Shown piece by piece: positions 49,121 to 57,633 of a stretch of DNA of 64,000 nt (its first letter is position 1; each line of letters starts with the position of its first letter). The stretch comes from DATBLE01 sp046734415 (lineage in GTDB: Bacteria; Actinomycetota; Thermoleophilia; Gaiellales; Gaiellaceae). Under the pieces are notes generated by a model. The model saw nothing but the letters and a program-made list of their open reading frames with translations. It was not told the origin of the DNA and made no database searches. The stretch covers positions 21,414 through 85,413 of the forward strand of contig JBKPRD010000132.1 of NCBI GenBank assembly GCA_046734415.1, read 5' to 3'. The position numbers were made by a program, and so were the translations under genes.

Positions 49121-49842
49121 GCGTAGATCCCGGCGGCGCGCAGCTGCCCGTGCGCGCGCAGGCGGAGCGCGTGCTCGAGCCGCTCCGCGTCGGCGGGGTC
49201 GGCGGCGAGGGCACGGAGCGTGATCGTCGCGCTGTCCTCGATGCCGGAGACGAACACCTCGAGCTCGCGCTCGCCCTCGCCCGCCGTCCGCAGCAGGTCG
49301 ATGACGTTCCCGAGGTCGGCGCCCAGTGGAACCTGCACGGTGATCTCTGCTCTCTGCGCCCGGTCGACGATCGTGGAGTTGCGGATGGTATCCGAGACCA
49401 GTTTGTCGTTCGGGATCACGAGCCTGGTGTCGTCATCGGAGCGAACGAACGTGTACGTGAGCCGGATCTCCTCGACCACCCCCTCGGTGCCGTCGACCAC
49501 GATCCAGTCGCCGAGGCGCAGCGGCTGGGTGAACGCGATCAGGATCCCGGCGACGACGTTCGAGAGCGTCCGCTGCGCGGCGAAGCCGATGATGATCCCG
49601 AGGATCGCCCCGCTGGCGAGCAGCGTCCCCGCGACCGTCCGCACCTGCGGGATCAGGAGCAGGCCCGAGAGAACGGCGATCGTGACGATCGCGGCCACGA
49701 GGGTGCGGCGCAGGATGCGGTAGCGCGTCGTCGCGCCGGCGGTCAGCTCGTGGCGCTGGATGCGGCGGTCGACGAACCTCGCCAGGAGAAGGCTGAGGAG
49801 GACGACGACGCCGAGGATCGTGAGGCGTTCCCAGTAGGGCAT
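49117..49842 (-). CDS. MscS-type mechanosensitive channel
   Basis: A 241-residue protein. Helices at about residues 7-21, 48-65 and 73-100 are followed by the MscS pore/beta domain: AILGIIIGFAAQRTLSNVVAGILIAFTQPLRLGDWIVVDGTEGVVEEIRLTYTFVRSDDDTRLVIPNDKLVSDTIRN. This is the family signature. It releases solutes on hypo-osmotic shock. Its stop overlaps the PBP ATG (ATGA), linking osmotic and wall functions in one transcript. Confidence 0.9.
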   Translation of the reverse strand: MPYWERLTILGVVVLLSLLLARFVDRRIQRHELTAGATTRYRILRRTLVAAIVTIAVLSGLLLIPQVRTVAGTLLASGAILGIIIGFAAQRTLSNVVAGILIAFTQPLRLGDWIVVDGTEGVVEEIRLTYTFVRSDDDTRLVIPNDKLVSDTIRNSTIVDRAQRAEITVQVPLGADLGNVIDLLRTAGEGERELEVFVSGIEDSATITLRALAADPADAERLEHALRLRAHGQLRAAGIYA

Positions 49843-49880
49843 CGCAACGGCCTATCTTCGACGCGTACGGGCCGGAATCC

Positions 49881-50279
49881 TCAGATCGGCTGCCGGCCGG
49901 CGTATCCGTCCTCGAGGCCGTGCCAGAAGGCCACCTCTTCCTCCCCCAGCTGCCAGCAGAGCAGGATGTCCTCGCCGTCGCGCTTGGCGGGGAAGTCGAC
50001 GAGGCCGGAGTCGAGGTCCTTGACCAGCACGCCCAGGGCCTGCACCTCGCCGATCGCGGCCGCGAGTACGGTCGCCGCCTCGCTCACGTCGTGCTCGAGC
50101 GTCGCGAGCTCGGCGGGCGGAATGCCGCCTCCGTTGCCGGAGATCTGCTGCCCGACCGCGTCCCGGCGGTCCTGCGCCTCGTCGAGGACGCGCTTCGCGT
50201 CGACCATCGCCTCGACGAGTGGGCGCAGCTCGGGAAGCGCAGCGTTCGCCTGCGCCGGCGTGAAGAGGCGTGAGGCCAC
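49881..50279 (-). CDS. DUF2203 family protein
   Basis: A 132-residue protein: RLFTPAQANAALPELRPLVEAMVDAKRVLDEAQ at the N-terminus, a helical middle, and GVLVKDLDSGLVDFPAKRDGEDILLCWQLGEEEVAFWHGLEDGYAGRQPI at the end. The LVDFPA...ILLCWQLGE...WH pattern is the DUF2203 signature. Function unknown. GTG 50279 is chosen because the family starts there; an upstream start at 50330 overlaps the divergent gene. The next gene on the + strand begins only about 20 bases away. Confidence 0.88.
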   Translation of the reverse strand: MASRLFTPAQANAALPELRPLVEAMVDAKRVLDEAQDRRDAVGQQISGNGGGIPPAELATLEHDVSEAATVLAAAIGEVQALGVLVKDLDSGLVDFPAKRDGEDILLCWQLGEEEVAFWHGLEDGYAGRQPI

Positions 50280-50299
50280 CGAACTATGATCGGGTGCTC

Positions 50300-51559
50300 G
50301 TGAGCACGGGTCAACGGGTTCGTGAGGCACGCGTCCGGCATCGCCCGGCCGCGCCGGGAATCGGGCGCGCCCGGAGCCCGGTGCTCGAGATCTTCCTCTG
50401 GAGCCGCGCCGCGATCTGGGCGGCCGCGCTCTTCGCCTGGCTCGTGTTCGAACCGAACCGCCATCCGCGCGCCGACCGCTGGGACGACCCCTCGCTGACG
50501 CGCGACCTCGGCTGGGTGACGGACGTCTGGGCCCGCTGGGACAGCGTGTGGTTCCTCCGCATCGCCGAGCACGGCTACGGAGCCGCGCACGGCGCCGCCG
50601 CCGCGTTCTACCCGCTCTATCCGCTTACGCTCGCCGGCCTCGGCCGCATCCTCGGCGGCCACTACCTCCTCGCCGGCATCCTCGTCTCCCTCGCAGCCAC
50701 GTTGGGGTCGTTTGCGTTCCTCCACCGCCTTGCCGAGCCACGTCTCGGCTCTGACGGAGCGCGACGGGCGGTGCTCTACCTCGCCGTCTTCCCGACGGCG
50801 CTCTTCCTGCAGGCCGTCTACAGCGAGTCGCTCTTCCTGGTGCTCGCGCTCGGCGCGTTCCTGCTCGCGGAGCGCGGCCGATGGCTCGGCGCCGGCGTGA
50901 CGACCGGGCTCGCCGTGTTGACGCGGGTCTCCGGAGTCGCCCTGTTGCCGGCCCTGGCCATTATGGCCTGGCGGCGCCCGCCTGCCGAGCGGCGCAGAGC
51001 CTTCGCAAGCCTGTGCGTCGCGCCGCTCGTCTTCGCGGCCTACCCGCTGTACCTCGGCCTCGAGCGCGGCGACGCCTTCGCCTTCGCGCGCTCGCAGGGC
51101 TTCTGGAACCGCCACCTCTCCGCGGCCGGCCCGCTCGGGGGGATCTGGGACGGCTCGCGCGCAGCCTGGGCAGGCGTCCGCCAGCTCGTCTCCGGTTCGC
51201 ACACGCACTACTACTGGGCGCCGGTCCGGGACGCCGACCCCATGCGCGTCGCCGCGGTCAACCTCGAGGCCTTCGCCTTCCTGGTCCTGCTCGTCGCGCT
51301 CACCGTAATCGCGTGGCGGCGCTTCGGCGCTCCCTACGGCCTCTTCGCCGCCGTGAGCCTGGCGATTCCGCTCAGCGTGCCGAGCGAGCGCTGGCCCCTG
51401 CTCTCGCTGCCGCGCTTCGGGATCGTCCTCTTCCCCTGCTTCCTCGCGCTGGCCACCCTCGGCGGGCGCCCGCGCGTCCACACCGCGATCCTGGTCGTGA
51501 GCTCGATCATGCTCGGCGTCGCCGTCACCCAGTGGGCTCTCTGGCAATGGGTCGCGTAG
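50300..51559 (+). CDS. PIG-V-like mannosyltransferase
   Basis: About 419 residues with roughly nine to ten transmembrane helices. The N-terminal VTDVWARWDSVWFLRIAEHGYG carries the Trp-Asp motif of GT-C enzymes, followed by FYPLYPLTLAGLGRILGG, AVFPTALFLQAVYSESLFLVLALG, VLTRVSGVALLPAL and, near the end, PLLSLPRFGIVLFPCFLALA. These fit the PIG-V family; bacterial members probably transfer mannose from a polyprenyl donor. Possible starts are GTG 50294 and 50300, or an overlapping one at 50270. The following lipoprotein gene overlaps its 3' end. Confidence 0.85.
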   Translation: MSTGQRVREARVRHRPAAPGIGRARSPVLEIFLWSRAAIWAAALFAWLVFEPNRHPRADRWDDPSLTRDLGWVTDVWARWDSVWFLRIAEHGYGAAHGAAAAFYPLYPLTLAGLGRILGGHYLLAGILVSLAATLGSFAFLHRLAEPRLGSDGARRAVLYLAVFPTALFLQAVYSESLFLVLALGAFLLAERGRWLGAGVTTGLAVLTRVSGVALLPALAIMAWRRPPAERRRAFASLCVAPLVFAAYPLYLGLERGDAFAFARSQGFWNRHLSAAGPLGGIWDGSRAAWAGVRQLVSGSHTHYYWAPVRDADPMRVAAVNLEAFAFLVLLVALTVIAWRRFGAPYGLFAAVSLAIPLSVPSERWPLLSLPRFGIVLFPCFLALATLGGRPRVHTAILVVSSIMLGVAVTQWALWQWVA

Positions 51560-52392
51560 GGGCGCTGCTCGCGCTCCTGCTCGTCGTCGGCGGAACCGCC
51601 TGCGGCGAGCGGTCCGAGCCGACCGGCCCGGACACGCGTCTGTACCCGGTGACAGTGACGACGGAGCGGCCGATCGTCGTCGACAAGCCGGCGACGCGGA
51701 TCGCCGTTCTCGACCCTGCGGCGAAGACGATCCTGGACGACCTCGGCGTGCAACGCCGGATCGTCCTCGCCCAGACAGAGGGGACGTTCGACGTCCGCGA
51801 CGTCCGCCGCGCGCGGCCCGACCTGATCGTGGCGGCTCCGGACGCAAGCGAACGAGACCTCTCGCGCGCCGCCTCCGCGACCGGCGCGATCGTCTACACG
51901 GCTCCAATCGACTCGATCCGCCAGGTCGAGCGGGCGATCACCCAGCTCGGGCTCCTGGCCGGACGGCCGGTCGCCGCGCGCCGGCTCGTGGGTCGGATCG
52001 AGAACCGGCGACACGCGGTCGCAGACCGCCTCGCCCGCGTCGCGGACGTCAGCGTCTTCGTCGACACCGGCTTCCTGAACACCGTCCCGGACCAGTCGCT
52101 GATCGGCGACGTGCTGCGCGAGGCGCACGGCACGAACATCTTCGCCGATACCGCCCAGGCCGGTCCGGTCGACATCCCCGAGCTGCTTCGGCTCGATCCG
52201 CAGGTCTACCTCGCGACCTCGGACGCCGAGACGACGCTGAAGGACCTGCGCACCGGCCTCACGCGGAAGCTGCGAGCGGTCCGCGACGGTCGGTTCGTCG
52301 TGGCCAACGTGAACCTGCTCCAGCCCGGGCCGCGCATCGGTGACGGGCTGCTGCAGGTCGCGCGGCTGCTCCATCCAGATGCGTTTCGCTGA
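51547..52392 (+). CDS. Periplasmic-binding lipoprotein (BtuF-like)
   Basis: A 281-residue lipoprotein. The signal peptide RVGALLALLLVVGGTACGE has a lipobox ending at Cys19. The mature part has two lobes typical of cluster A-III (siderophore/cobalamin/haem) binding proteins: RIAVLDPAAKTILDDLGVQRRIV, DLIVAAPDASERDL, DVSVFVDTGFLNTVPDQSLIGDVLREAHGTN, DIPELLRLDPQVYLAT. No permease or ATPase gene adjoins, so it may serve a transporter elsewhere. It overlaps the mannosyltransferase gene at the 5' end and the HAD gene at the 3' end. Confidence 0.83.
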   Translation: MGRVGALLALLLVVGGTACGERSEPTGPDTRLYPVTVTTERPIVVDKPATRIAVLDPAAKTILDDLGVQRRIVLAQTEGTFDVRDVRRARPDLIVAAPDASERDLSRAASATGAIVYTAPIDSIRQVERAITQLGLLAGRPVAARRLVGRIENRRHAVADRLARVADVSVFVDTGFLNTVPDQSLIGDVLREAHGTNIFADTAQAGPVDIPELLRLDPQVYLATSDAETTLKDLRTGLTRKLRAVRDGRFVVANVNLLQPGPRIGDGLLQVARLLHPDAFR

Positions 52393-53011
52393 CCTCGACG
52401 CCGTCACCGTCGACGGCTACGGAACGCTCGTCCGCCTGGTCGACCCGGTGCCCGCGCTCCGCCAGGCGCTGCGCGAGCGCGGGGTGGACTGCGACGCGAA
52501 GGCGGCGCGGGCGGGGTTCGCGGCCGAGGTCGCCTACTACCGGCCGAACGCGCTGCAGGGACGCGACCCGGAGACCCTCGCCGCGCTGCGCCTGGAGTGC
52601 GCGCGGATCTTCCTCGAGGGCGCCGGTGCCGACCTGCCCGCCGATTCGTTCGTCGGCGCCTTCATGGCGGCGATCGTGCTCGAGCCGATCGAGGGGGCGT
52701 TCGAGACCGTCCGGTCGCTGCGCGCACGCGGCCTCGAGGTCGCCGTCGTCTCGAACTGGGACGTCGGCCTGACCGAGCAGCTCGAGCGTCTGGGCACGGC
52801 CTCCCTCTTCGGCGCGATCGTGACGACCGCCGAGGCGGGAGCACCGAAGCCGGAACCCGCGGTCTTCCGGCTCGCGCTCGAGCGCGTCGGCGTCGCCCCG
52901 GACCGGGCGCTGCACGTCGGCGACGAGCCGGGCGACGAGGAGGGTGCGCGGGCGGCCGGGATGCGCTTCGCCCCCGCCCCGCTCGCGAGTGCGTTCGCAG
53001 GTTGGACATGA
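52379..53011 (+). CDS. HAD-family hydrolase
   Basis: A 210-residue HAD phosphatase-type protein. Motif I is AVTVDGYGTLVRL with the nucleophile Asp, motif II is VAVVSNWDVGL, motif III Lys is in GAPKPEPAVFRLALE, and motif IV is LHVGDEPGDEEGARAAGM. The helical cap lies between motifs I and II. It may be a phosphatase or dehalogenase-like enzyme. Its start lies within the previous gene, and its stop overlaps the CPBP protease ATG (ATGA). Confidence 0.87.
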   Translation: MRFADLDAVTVDGYGTLVRLVDPVPALRQALRERGVDCDAKAARAGFAAEVAYYRPNALQGRDPETLAALRLECARIFLEGAGADLPADSFVGAFMAAIVLEPIEGAFETVRSLRARGLEVAVVSNWDVGLTEQLERLGTASLFGAIVTTAEAGAPKPEPAVFRLALERVGVAPDRALHVGDEPGDEEGARAAGMRFAPAPLASAFAGWT

Positions 53012-53667
53012 CCGTGCCCCTCGACCGCGGGCGGCTGGTCGCCTGGTCCGCGCTCGTCTCGGGCCTCGCCCTGCTCGGCTACGCAAGCCGGGCCGCGGGC
53101 GGAAAGCCGCCGGAGAACGCCGCCTACCAGTACTCGACCGCCGCCGGCGGCGTCGTCCAGTACGGGATCATCCTCGCGATCGTCCTCGTGATCGCGCGAC
53201 CGGAGTGGCGGCGGCTGCTGGCGCTTCGTAGACCGAGCTCCTACCGGCGGGCGCTGACCACGGCGCTCGGCGTGTTCGTGGTCGTCTACGTGATCAGCGC
53301 GATCGTCTCGAGCTTCAGCCATCCCGGTCGGGAACAGGGCCTGACGCCGCAAAACTGGGACGCTCATCGGATCTCGCCCTACGTGGTCAACTTCGTCGTC
53401 TTCGTCTTCGTCGCGCCGGTGGTCGAGGAGTTGACGTTCCGCGGGCTCGGCTACTCGCTGCTCGAGCCGCTCGGGCGCACGGCCGCGTGCCTCTGGATCG
53501 GCGTCGCCTTCGGCCTCGCCCACGGCTTGCTCGAGGCGCTGCCGATCCTGATCGCGTTCGGCGCCGGGTTGGCCCTGATGCGGGCGCGCACCGACAGCGT
53601 CTATCCGGGCATGGTCGTGCACGGACTGTTCAACGCGGTCGCGCTGATCGTCTCGGTGTCGACCTAG
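53008..53667 (+). CDS. CPBP family intramembrane protease
   Basis: A 219-residue membrane protein with about six helices. Active-site motifs of the CPBP (CAAX protease/bacteriocin-processing, Rce1-like) family are PVVEELTFRGLGYSLLEP (EExxxR), IGVAFGLAHGLLEA (FxxxH) and GMVVHGLFNAVALIV (HxxxN). It may process membrane-anchored peptides. The start ATG 53008 overlaps the HAD stop. A stand-alone cell-wall enzyme gene follows. Confidence 0.88.
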   Translation: MTVPLDRGRLVAWSALVSGLALLGYASRAAGGKPPENAAYQYSTAAGGVVQYGIILAIVLVIARPEWRRLLALRRPSSYRRALTTALGVFVVVYVISAIVSSFSHPGREQGLTPQNWDAHRISPYVVNFVVFVFVAPVVEELTFRGLGYSLLEPLGRTAACLWIGVAFGLAHGLLEALPILIAFGAGLALMRARTDSVYPGMVVHGLFNAVALIVSVST

Positions 53668-53687
53668 GCCCGATTTATCTTTGGTGT

Positions 53688-54839
53688 GTGCGCCGCGCGC
53701 TGGTCGTGCTCGTCTCGCTCGCCGCGTGGCCCGCGGCCGCAACCGCCCTGCCCGACTCGAACGGCGCGATGACGCTCACGCTGAAGGCACCGCGGGCGAC
53801 GACGTACCTGCACCGGATCGAGTTCGTCGGCCGCCTCTCCCCGCCGGCGAAGGACGCACGGGTGCGACTGCTGAAGCAGAACCGGCTCGTCGCGTACGGG
53901 CGCGTGCGTCGCAACGGCACCTTCCGCATCCCGGTCGAGCTCGGCAGCCCGGGACCGTTCCACGTCGCCTGGCTGACCGCGACCTCGAACGAGGTCAGCG
54001 TCCGGATCCGGCCGCGCCTCGACACGCGGCTCGTCGGCGCCCGCGTCGCGGGCGCGCCCCTTCGGCTCGAGGCGACCGTCGTGCCCGCCGCTGCAGGCCC
54101 GATCCGCGTTCGCGTCATCAGAGGCGGCACGGTCGGGCTCGACCGGCGCTTCAGCGGCAGCGCAAACGTCGACCTGGCCACGAGGCAGGCGGGCGCGCTG
54201 CGGATCCGGGTGACGACCGAGCCTCCCGCCGGCTACGACGCGCTGCGGCGCGAGCTGACGGCGACGCTGCGGGCGCCGAACCTCGCGTACGGAACGACGA
54301 GTCCGGCGGTGTCCGACCTCGCCCGCCAGCTCGCGCGGCTCCACTACGCCGTTCCCTCGTTCGGATCGACCTTCGACGCCGACTTCCAGCAGAGCGTCTA
54401 CGCGTTCCAGAAGGTCCAGGGCCTCGAGCGGAGCGGTGCGGTCGACGCCGCCTTCTGGGCGCGCCTCGACGCGCCGCGGATCCCGCAGCCCCGCTACCGG
54501 CAGCCGGCGAACCACATCGAGGTCGACAAGACGCACCAGGTCCTGTACATCGTGCGCGGCGGGGAGATTGCCCTGATCTCGCCGGTGTCGACGGCCGGGA
54601 TCGCCGGCTACTACACGCCCGAGGGCCGGTTCGCGATCTACCGCAAGGTCGTCGGCTACGACCCGAGCCCGCTCGGCGTCCTGCTCGACCCGATGTACTT
54701 CTACGGCGGCTACGCGATCCACGGCAACCCGTCCGTGCCGCCCTACCCTGCGTCGCACGGCTGCATCCGCGTGCCGAACTTCGTCATCTACCGAGTGTTC
54801 CCGTCCGAGCCCTACGGTGAGACCGTGTACGTCTACTAA
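53688..54839 (+). CDS. Secreted L,D-transpeptidase with peptidoglycan-binding domain
   Basis: A 383-residue protein. A signal peptide (RRALVVLVSLAAWPAAATALP) is followed by about 220 residues of Ig-like or beta-rich sequence, a peptidoglycan-binding domain (about 205-255: SPAVSDLARQLARLHYAVPSFG, DFQQSVYAFQKVQGLERSG), and the YkuD catalytic domain (about 280-383). The active site is YAIHGNPSVPPYPASHGCIRVPN with catalytic Cys. It forms 3-3 cross-links or anchors proteins to the wall. The start is GTG 53688; a TATCTT element just upstream could give a leaderless transcript (speculative). Confidence 0.9.
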   Translation: MRRALVVLVSLAAWPAAATALPDSNGAMTLTLKAPRATTYLHRIEFVGRLSPPAKDARVRLLKQNRLVAYGRVRRNGTFRIPVELGSPGPFHVAWLTATSNEVSVRIRPRLDTRLVGARVAGAPLRLEATVVPAAAGPIRVRVIRGGTVGLDRRFSGSANVDLATRQAGALRIRVTTEPPAGYDALRRELTATLRAPNLAYGTTSPAVSDLARQLARLHYAVPSFGSTFDADFQQSVYAFQKVQGLERSGAVDAAFWARLDAPRIPQPRYRQPANHIEVDKTHQVLYIVRGGEIALISPVSTAGIAGYYTPEGRFAIYRKVVGYDPSPLGVLLDPMYFYGGYAIHGNPSVPPYPASHGCIRVPNFVIYRVFPSEPYGETVYVY

Positions 54840-54866
54840 CGTGGGGGAACCCATGGTTCCCCCACG
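54840..54866. terminator. Perfect 12-bp hairpin after the L,D-transpeptidase gene
   Basis: CGTGGGGGAACC (54840-54851) pairs perfectly with GGTTCCCCCACG (54855-54866) over a CAT loop. It starts right after the stop codon of the L,D-transpeptidase gene. There is no T tract on the + strand, so it may be a GC-rich terminator or a repeat family member. The other ~110 bases up to 54980 show no clear feature. Confidence 0.55.
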
Positions 54867-54980
54867 AGCCCCCTCCTTCTTCCCTGCCACTGACGGCCGT
54901 CCCGAGCGCTCCGGCGAGAACGCGGTCTCGCCTCCGCGCGCGCACGGTCGGTCATCACAAAACGCACAGACCACCTGACA

Positions 54981-55463
54981 GTGCACGGCAGATGGCTGGG
55001 AGTCGCCGCCGCCGGCGTAGTCGTGCTCGCGATCGCAGGCGGTGTGGTGTGGACGCAGGTCGTCGAGCCGGGCGGCACCGAGCGGCTCGCGTGGCACGAC
55101 GTCACCGGCCGGGTCCGGGGCCAGGCCCTGTGGCCGAAGTCGGTCACGCGTTCGTTCTGGCGGCAACGACAGGTCGACCGGTACCTGGCGCGGATCTTCC
55201 CGCGAGGCGCGCCCACCTTTCCGCGCATCGACTACGCGCGGGACCGGCTCGTCCTGATCGCCGCCGGCCCGCGCTCGAGCACGGGCTACCGCGTCGAGGT
55301 CCTGCGCGCGACCGAACGCCACGGCGACATCCGGATCCTCGCGCGGGAAGTGACGCCGACACTCGAACGGCAAGTCCTGCCCCGGCTGACCTCCCCATTC
55401 CGGCTGATCACGATCCCCGCCACCCGCAAGCGGGTGTACGTACAGTGGCAAGGACGTCCGTGA
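54981..55463 (+). CDS. Membrane-anchored PrcB-like protein
   Basis: A 160-residue protein with an N-terminal anchor helix or signal (WLGVAAAGVVVLAIAGGVVW). The C-terminal part (about residues 85-158) resembles the PrcB_C domain: DYARDRLVLIAAGPRSSTGYRVEVLRATERHGDIRILAREVTP. PrcB assists a protease in spirochaetes; in Actinobacteria its role is unknown. The stop overlaps the GTG of the chorismate mutase gene (GTGA). Confidence 0.7.
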   Translation: MHGRWLGVAAAGVVVLAIAGGVVWTQVVEPGGTERLAWHDVTGRVRGQALWPKSVTRSFWRQRQVDRYLARIFPRGAPTFPRIDYARDRLVLIAAGPRSSTGYRVEVLRATERHGDIRILAREVTPTLERQVLPRLTSPFRLITIPATRKRVYVQWQGRP

Positions 55464-55747
55464 GCGGCGACCAGACCCCCGATCCCGTCATCAAGCAGTT
55501 CCGGGAGCAGATCTCGGACACGGACCGCGCGATCGTCGAGGCGATGAACAAGCGGCTGAAGCTGGTCGCCCAGGTCAAGGCCTACAAGGAATCCCGCGGG
55601 CTGGGCTTCATCGACCCCGAGCGCGAGGAGTGGATGCTCCAGTACCTGACACGCGCGAACGGCGGGCCGCTCTCCAGCGAGGGGCTGCGCGAGCTGTTCG
55701 AGACGATCCTCGACCTCTCGAAGCGAGAGGTCAGCCGGGAGAGCTAG
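55460..55747 (+). CDS. Chorismate mutase (AroQ type)
   Basis: A 95-residue helical protein. QFREQISDTDRAIVEAMNKRLKLVAQVKAYKESRG has the AroQ arrangement of active-site Arg and Lys; LGFIDPEREEWMLQYLTRANGG and LRELFETILDLSKREV form the last helices. It would convert chorismate to prephenate for Phe/Tyr synthesis. The start is GTG 55460. It is convergent with the DUF151 gene, and their stops share CTAG. Confidence 0.85.
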   Translation: MSGDQTPDPVIKQFREQISDTDRAIVEAMNKRLKLVAQVKAYKESRGLGFIDPEREEWMLQYLTRANGGPLSSEGLRELFETILDLSKREVSRES

Positions 55748-56244
55748 GTCTCTTCTTCGCCCTCGACGGCGAACTCGTCCGGGGAGACCTGGTCGAGGAA
55801 CTTGCGGAACTCGTCGACGATCTCCTCCTCGTTCACCTCTTCGCCCTCGAACTCGATCGCCGACTCCTCGATCACGCGCTCGTCCGCGAAGATCGGCGCC
55901 TCGGCCCGAACCGCAAGCGCGATCGCGTCGGACGGGCGCGAGTCGACCTCGATCTCGGTGCCGTCCATCTGGATCGTGATGCTCGCGTAGAAGGTGTTGT
56001 CCCGCAGCTCCGTGACGGTGATCTTCGTCACCCGTGCCTCCAACTGCGAAAGCATCTCCGTGACGAGGTCGTGAGTCATCGGCCGCGGCGTCGTCGCGCC
56101 CTGGAGCTTCATCAGGATCGCCGCCGCCTCGGGATGGCCGATCCAGATCGGCAGGAACTTGTTCCCGTCAGCGGTCTTCAGCAGGACGATCGGCTGCTTG
56201 CCGACAATGTCGAAGCTGACGCCGTAGATGACCATCTCGTGCAT
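55744..56244 (-). CDS. Bifunctional nuclease family protein (DUF151)
   Basis: A 166-residue protein: MVIYGVSFDIVGKQPIVLLKTADGNKFLPIWIGHPEAAAILMKLQG, then RPMTHDLVTEMLSQLEARVTKITVTELRDNTFYASITI, and SRPSDAIALAVRAEAPIFADERVIEE. This is the DUF151 family, members of which show DNase/RNase activity in plants and act as regulators in bacteria. The C-terminus is strongly acidic (EFEGEEVNEEEIVDEF). It converges with the chorismate mutase gene; no partner gene is evident. Confidence 0.9.
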   Translation of the reverse strand: MHEMVIYGVSFDIVGKQPIVLLKTADGNKFLPIWIGHPEAAAILMKLQGATTPRPMTHDLVTEMLSQLEARVTKITVTELRDNTFYASITIQMDGTEIEVDSRPSDAIALAVRAEAPIFADERVIEESAIEFEGEEVNEEEIVDEFRKFLDQVSPDEFAVEGEEET

Positions 56245-56368
56245 CCGACCGGTGCCTCACGGCCCATCTTAGCCGAGCCCTCTCGGCCGAAAACCGAGGC
56301 GCGGGAGCACGCCTGCGCGCACCCCGGGCCGAAAGCTCGGAGTTACCTCCTCGAGGTCACCGTGAAGG

Positions 56369-57469
56369 TCACCACTCGCTGTCGCCGAGCTCGTTGCGCG
56401 CGAAGACGTTCCCGAAGACGGTCGTCTGCATCGTGTAGCCGTCGAACGGGTGCTTGCAGAGACCCCACCCGCCGTTGTCGACGACCTGGTTCGCCGTCAC
56501 GGTCAGCTGGCCCAGGCCGTCCGCCTGGCCGCCCTGGAGGCAGACGCCGCCGCGCAGGAACGGCCCGTAGCTCTTGGCGTTCGCGCTGATCAGGTTCTGG
56601 GTCAGCGTGATCTGGTCCGCGACGATCGGCAGTCCGTCGTTCGTGGAGAGGGCGAGCAGGATTCCGGCGCCGCCGTTGTCGGCGACCGTGTTACGGCTGA
56701 TCGTGATCGTCCTGATCGGGTACGTGCGGACGTTCGGCTCGACGTCGATGCCCGCCCACGGGCCCGTATAGGAGACGAGCTGCGCGCCCTGCGGGCCCAG
56801 CGCGCGCGGGTTGCCGGCGCCGCTGATCACGTTCGAGTCGATCGTGACGCCGATCGCGCCGACGACCGAGATCCCGTTCCGGCGTGCCGCGGAGATGTTG
56901 CTGTTCAGGATCGAGACCGGGCCGGCATAGCTGCGGCCGTTGGCGCGACCGGTGATCTGGATCCCGTCGACCGGTGCGCCCTGGATCTTCAGCTTCTTCA
57001 GCGTGACGTCCGCACCCGCGGCGACGACCCCGAAGCCCGTCGTGCTCGCCGGCACGATCAGCTTCAGGCTCGAGATCGAGATGTGTTGCGGCAGCGAGCT
57101 CGTCCGCGAGCTGCGGTTGACGTAGAAGATCGCATCGGCCGGAATCGGGTCCCCGTCGTCCGAGGTCAGCCGCACCGGCCCGGGACCGAGGTACTGGATA
57201 CAGGCGCCGTCGGGACTGTTGACCGTCGTCTTGTCCTTCGAGACCCAGAGACCACGGGTCCTGTAGCACTGGCCGTTCGGCAGCTTCCTGAGGACGATCG
57301 TGCCGCCCTGGTCGAGCTTCTTCTGCAGTGACTTGGTGTCGTCGCGAGAACCGGAGCCCAGCGGCTGCTGTGGCTGGTCGTCCCTCGCGGCCGCGAAGGC
57401 CTGGCCAGCGAGGCCGAAGAGTCCGGCGACCACGACCGCCGCCAGAGCCGTGCGGAGACCCCTCTTCAC
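56369..57469 (-). CDS. Secreted right-handed beta-helix protein
   Basis: A 366-residue protein. A signal peptide (LRTALAAVVVAGLFGLAGQAFA) is followed by a Ser/Asp-rich linker and pectate-lyase-like coils. Repeats such as ISISSLKLIVPAS, VTLKKLKIQGAPVDGIQITG, VSILNSNISAARRNGISVVG, VTIDSNVISG, ITISRNTVADNGGAGILLA and LTVTANQVVDNGGWGLC show the PbH1 pattern with an Asn ladder. It may bind or cleave extracellular polysaccharide. No catalytic residues can be named. It stands alone between the DUF151 gene and tRNA-Ile; the 124 bases before DUF151 show no gene. Confidence 0.82.
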   Translation of the reverse strand: MKRGLRTALAAVVVAGLFGLAGQAFAAARDDQPQQPLGSGSRDDTKSLQKKLDQGGTIVLRKLPNGQCYRTRGLWVSKDKTTVNSPDGACIQYLGPGPVRLTSDDGDPIPADAIFYVNRSSRTSSLPQHISISSLKLIVPASTTGFGVVAAGADVTLKKLKIQGAPVDGIQITGRANGRSYAGPVSILNSNISAARRNGISVVGAIGVTIDSNVISGAGNPRALGPQGAQLVSYTGPWAGIDVEPNVRTYPIRTITISRNTVADNGGAGILLALSTNDGLPIVADQITLTQNLISANAKSYGPFLRGGVCLQGGQADGLGQLTVTANQVVDNGGWGLCKHPFDGYTMQTTVFGNVFARNELGDSEW

Positions 57470-57526
57470 CGGTCGATCCTAACGCTCCGTCCACGAGATA
57501 TCTATCCCCCGCCGGAGCGGCAAGCA

Positions 57527-57600
57527 TGGGCGATCGTGGATTCGAACCACGGACCTCCGCCTTATCAGAGCGGCGCTCTAACCGACTGAGCTAATCGCCC
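57527..57600 (-). tRNA. tRNA-Ile (GAT)
   Basis: The minus strand folds into a cloverleaf. Acceptor GGGCGAT (57594-57600) pairs with ATCGCCC (57528-57534), the D-arm is AGCTCAGTCGGTTAGAGC, the anticodon loop is CTGATAA with anticodon GAT (57564-57566), and the T-arm is CCGTGG TTCGAAT CCACG. The discriminator is A; CCA is not encoded. Confidence 0.95.
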
Positions 57601-57633
57601 GCGAGGGCGGATTGTAGCGACGAGGTGAGGGCG

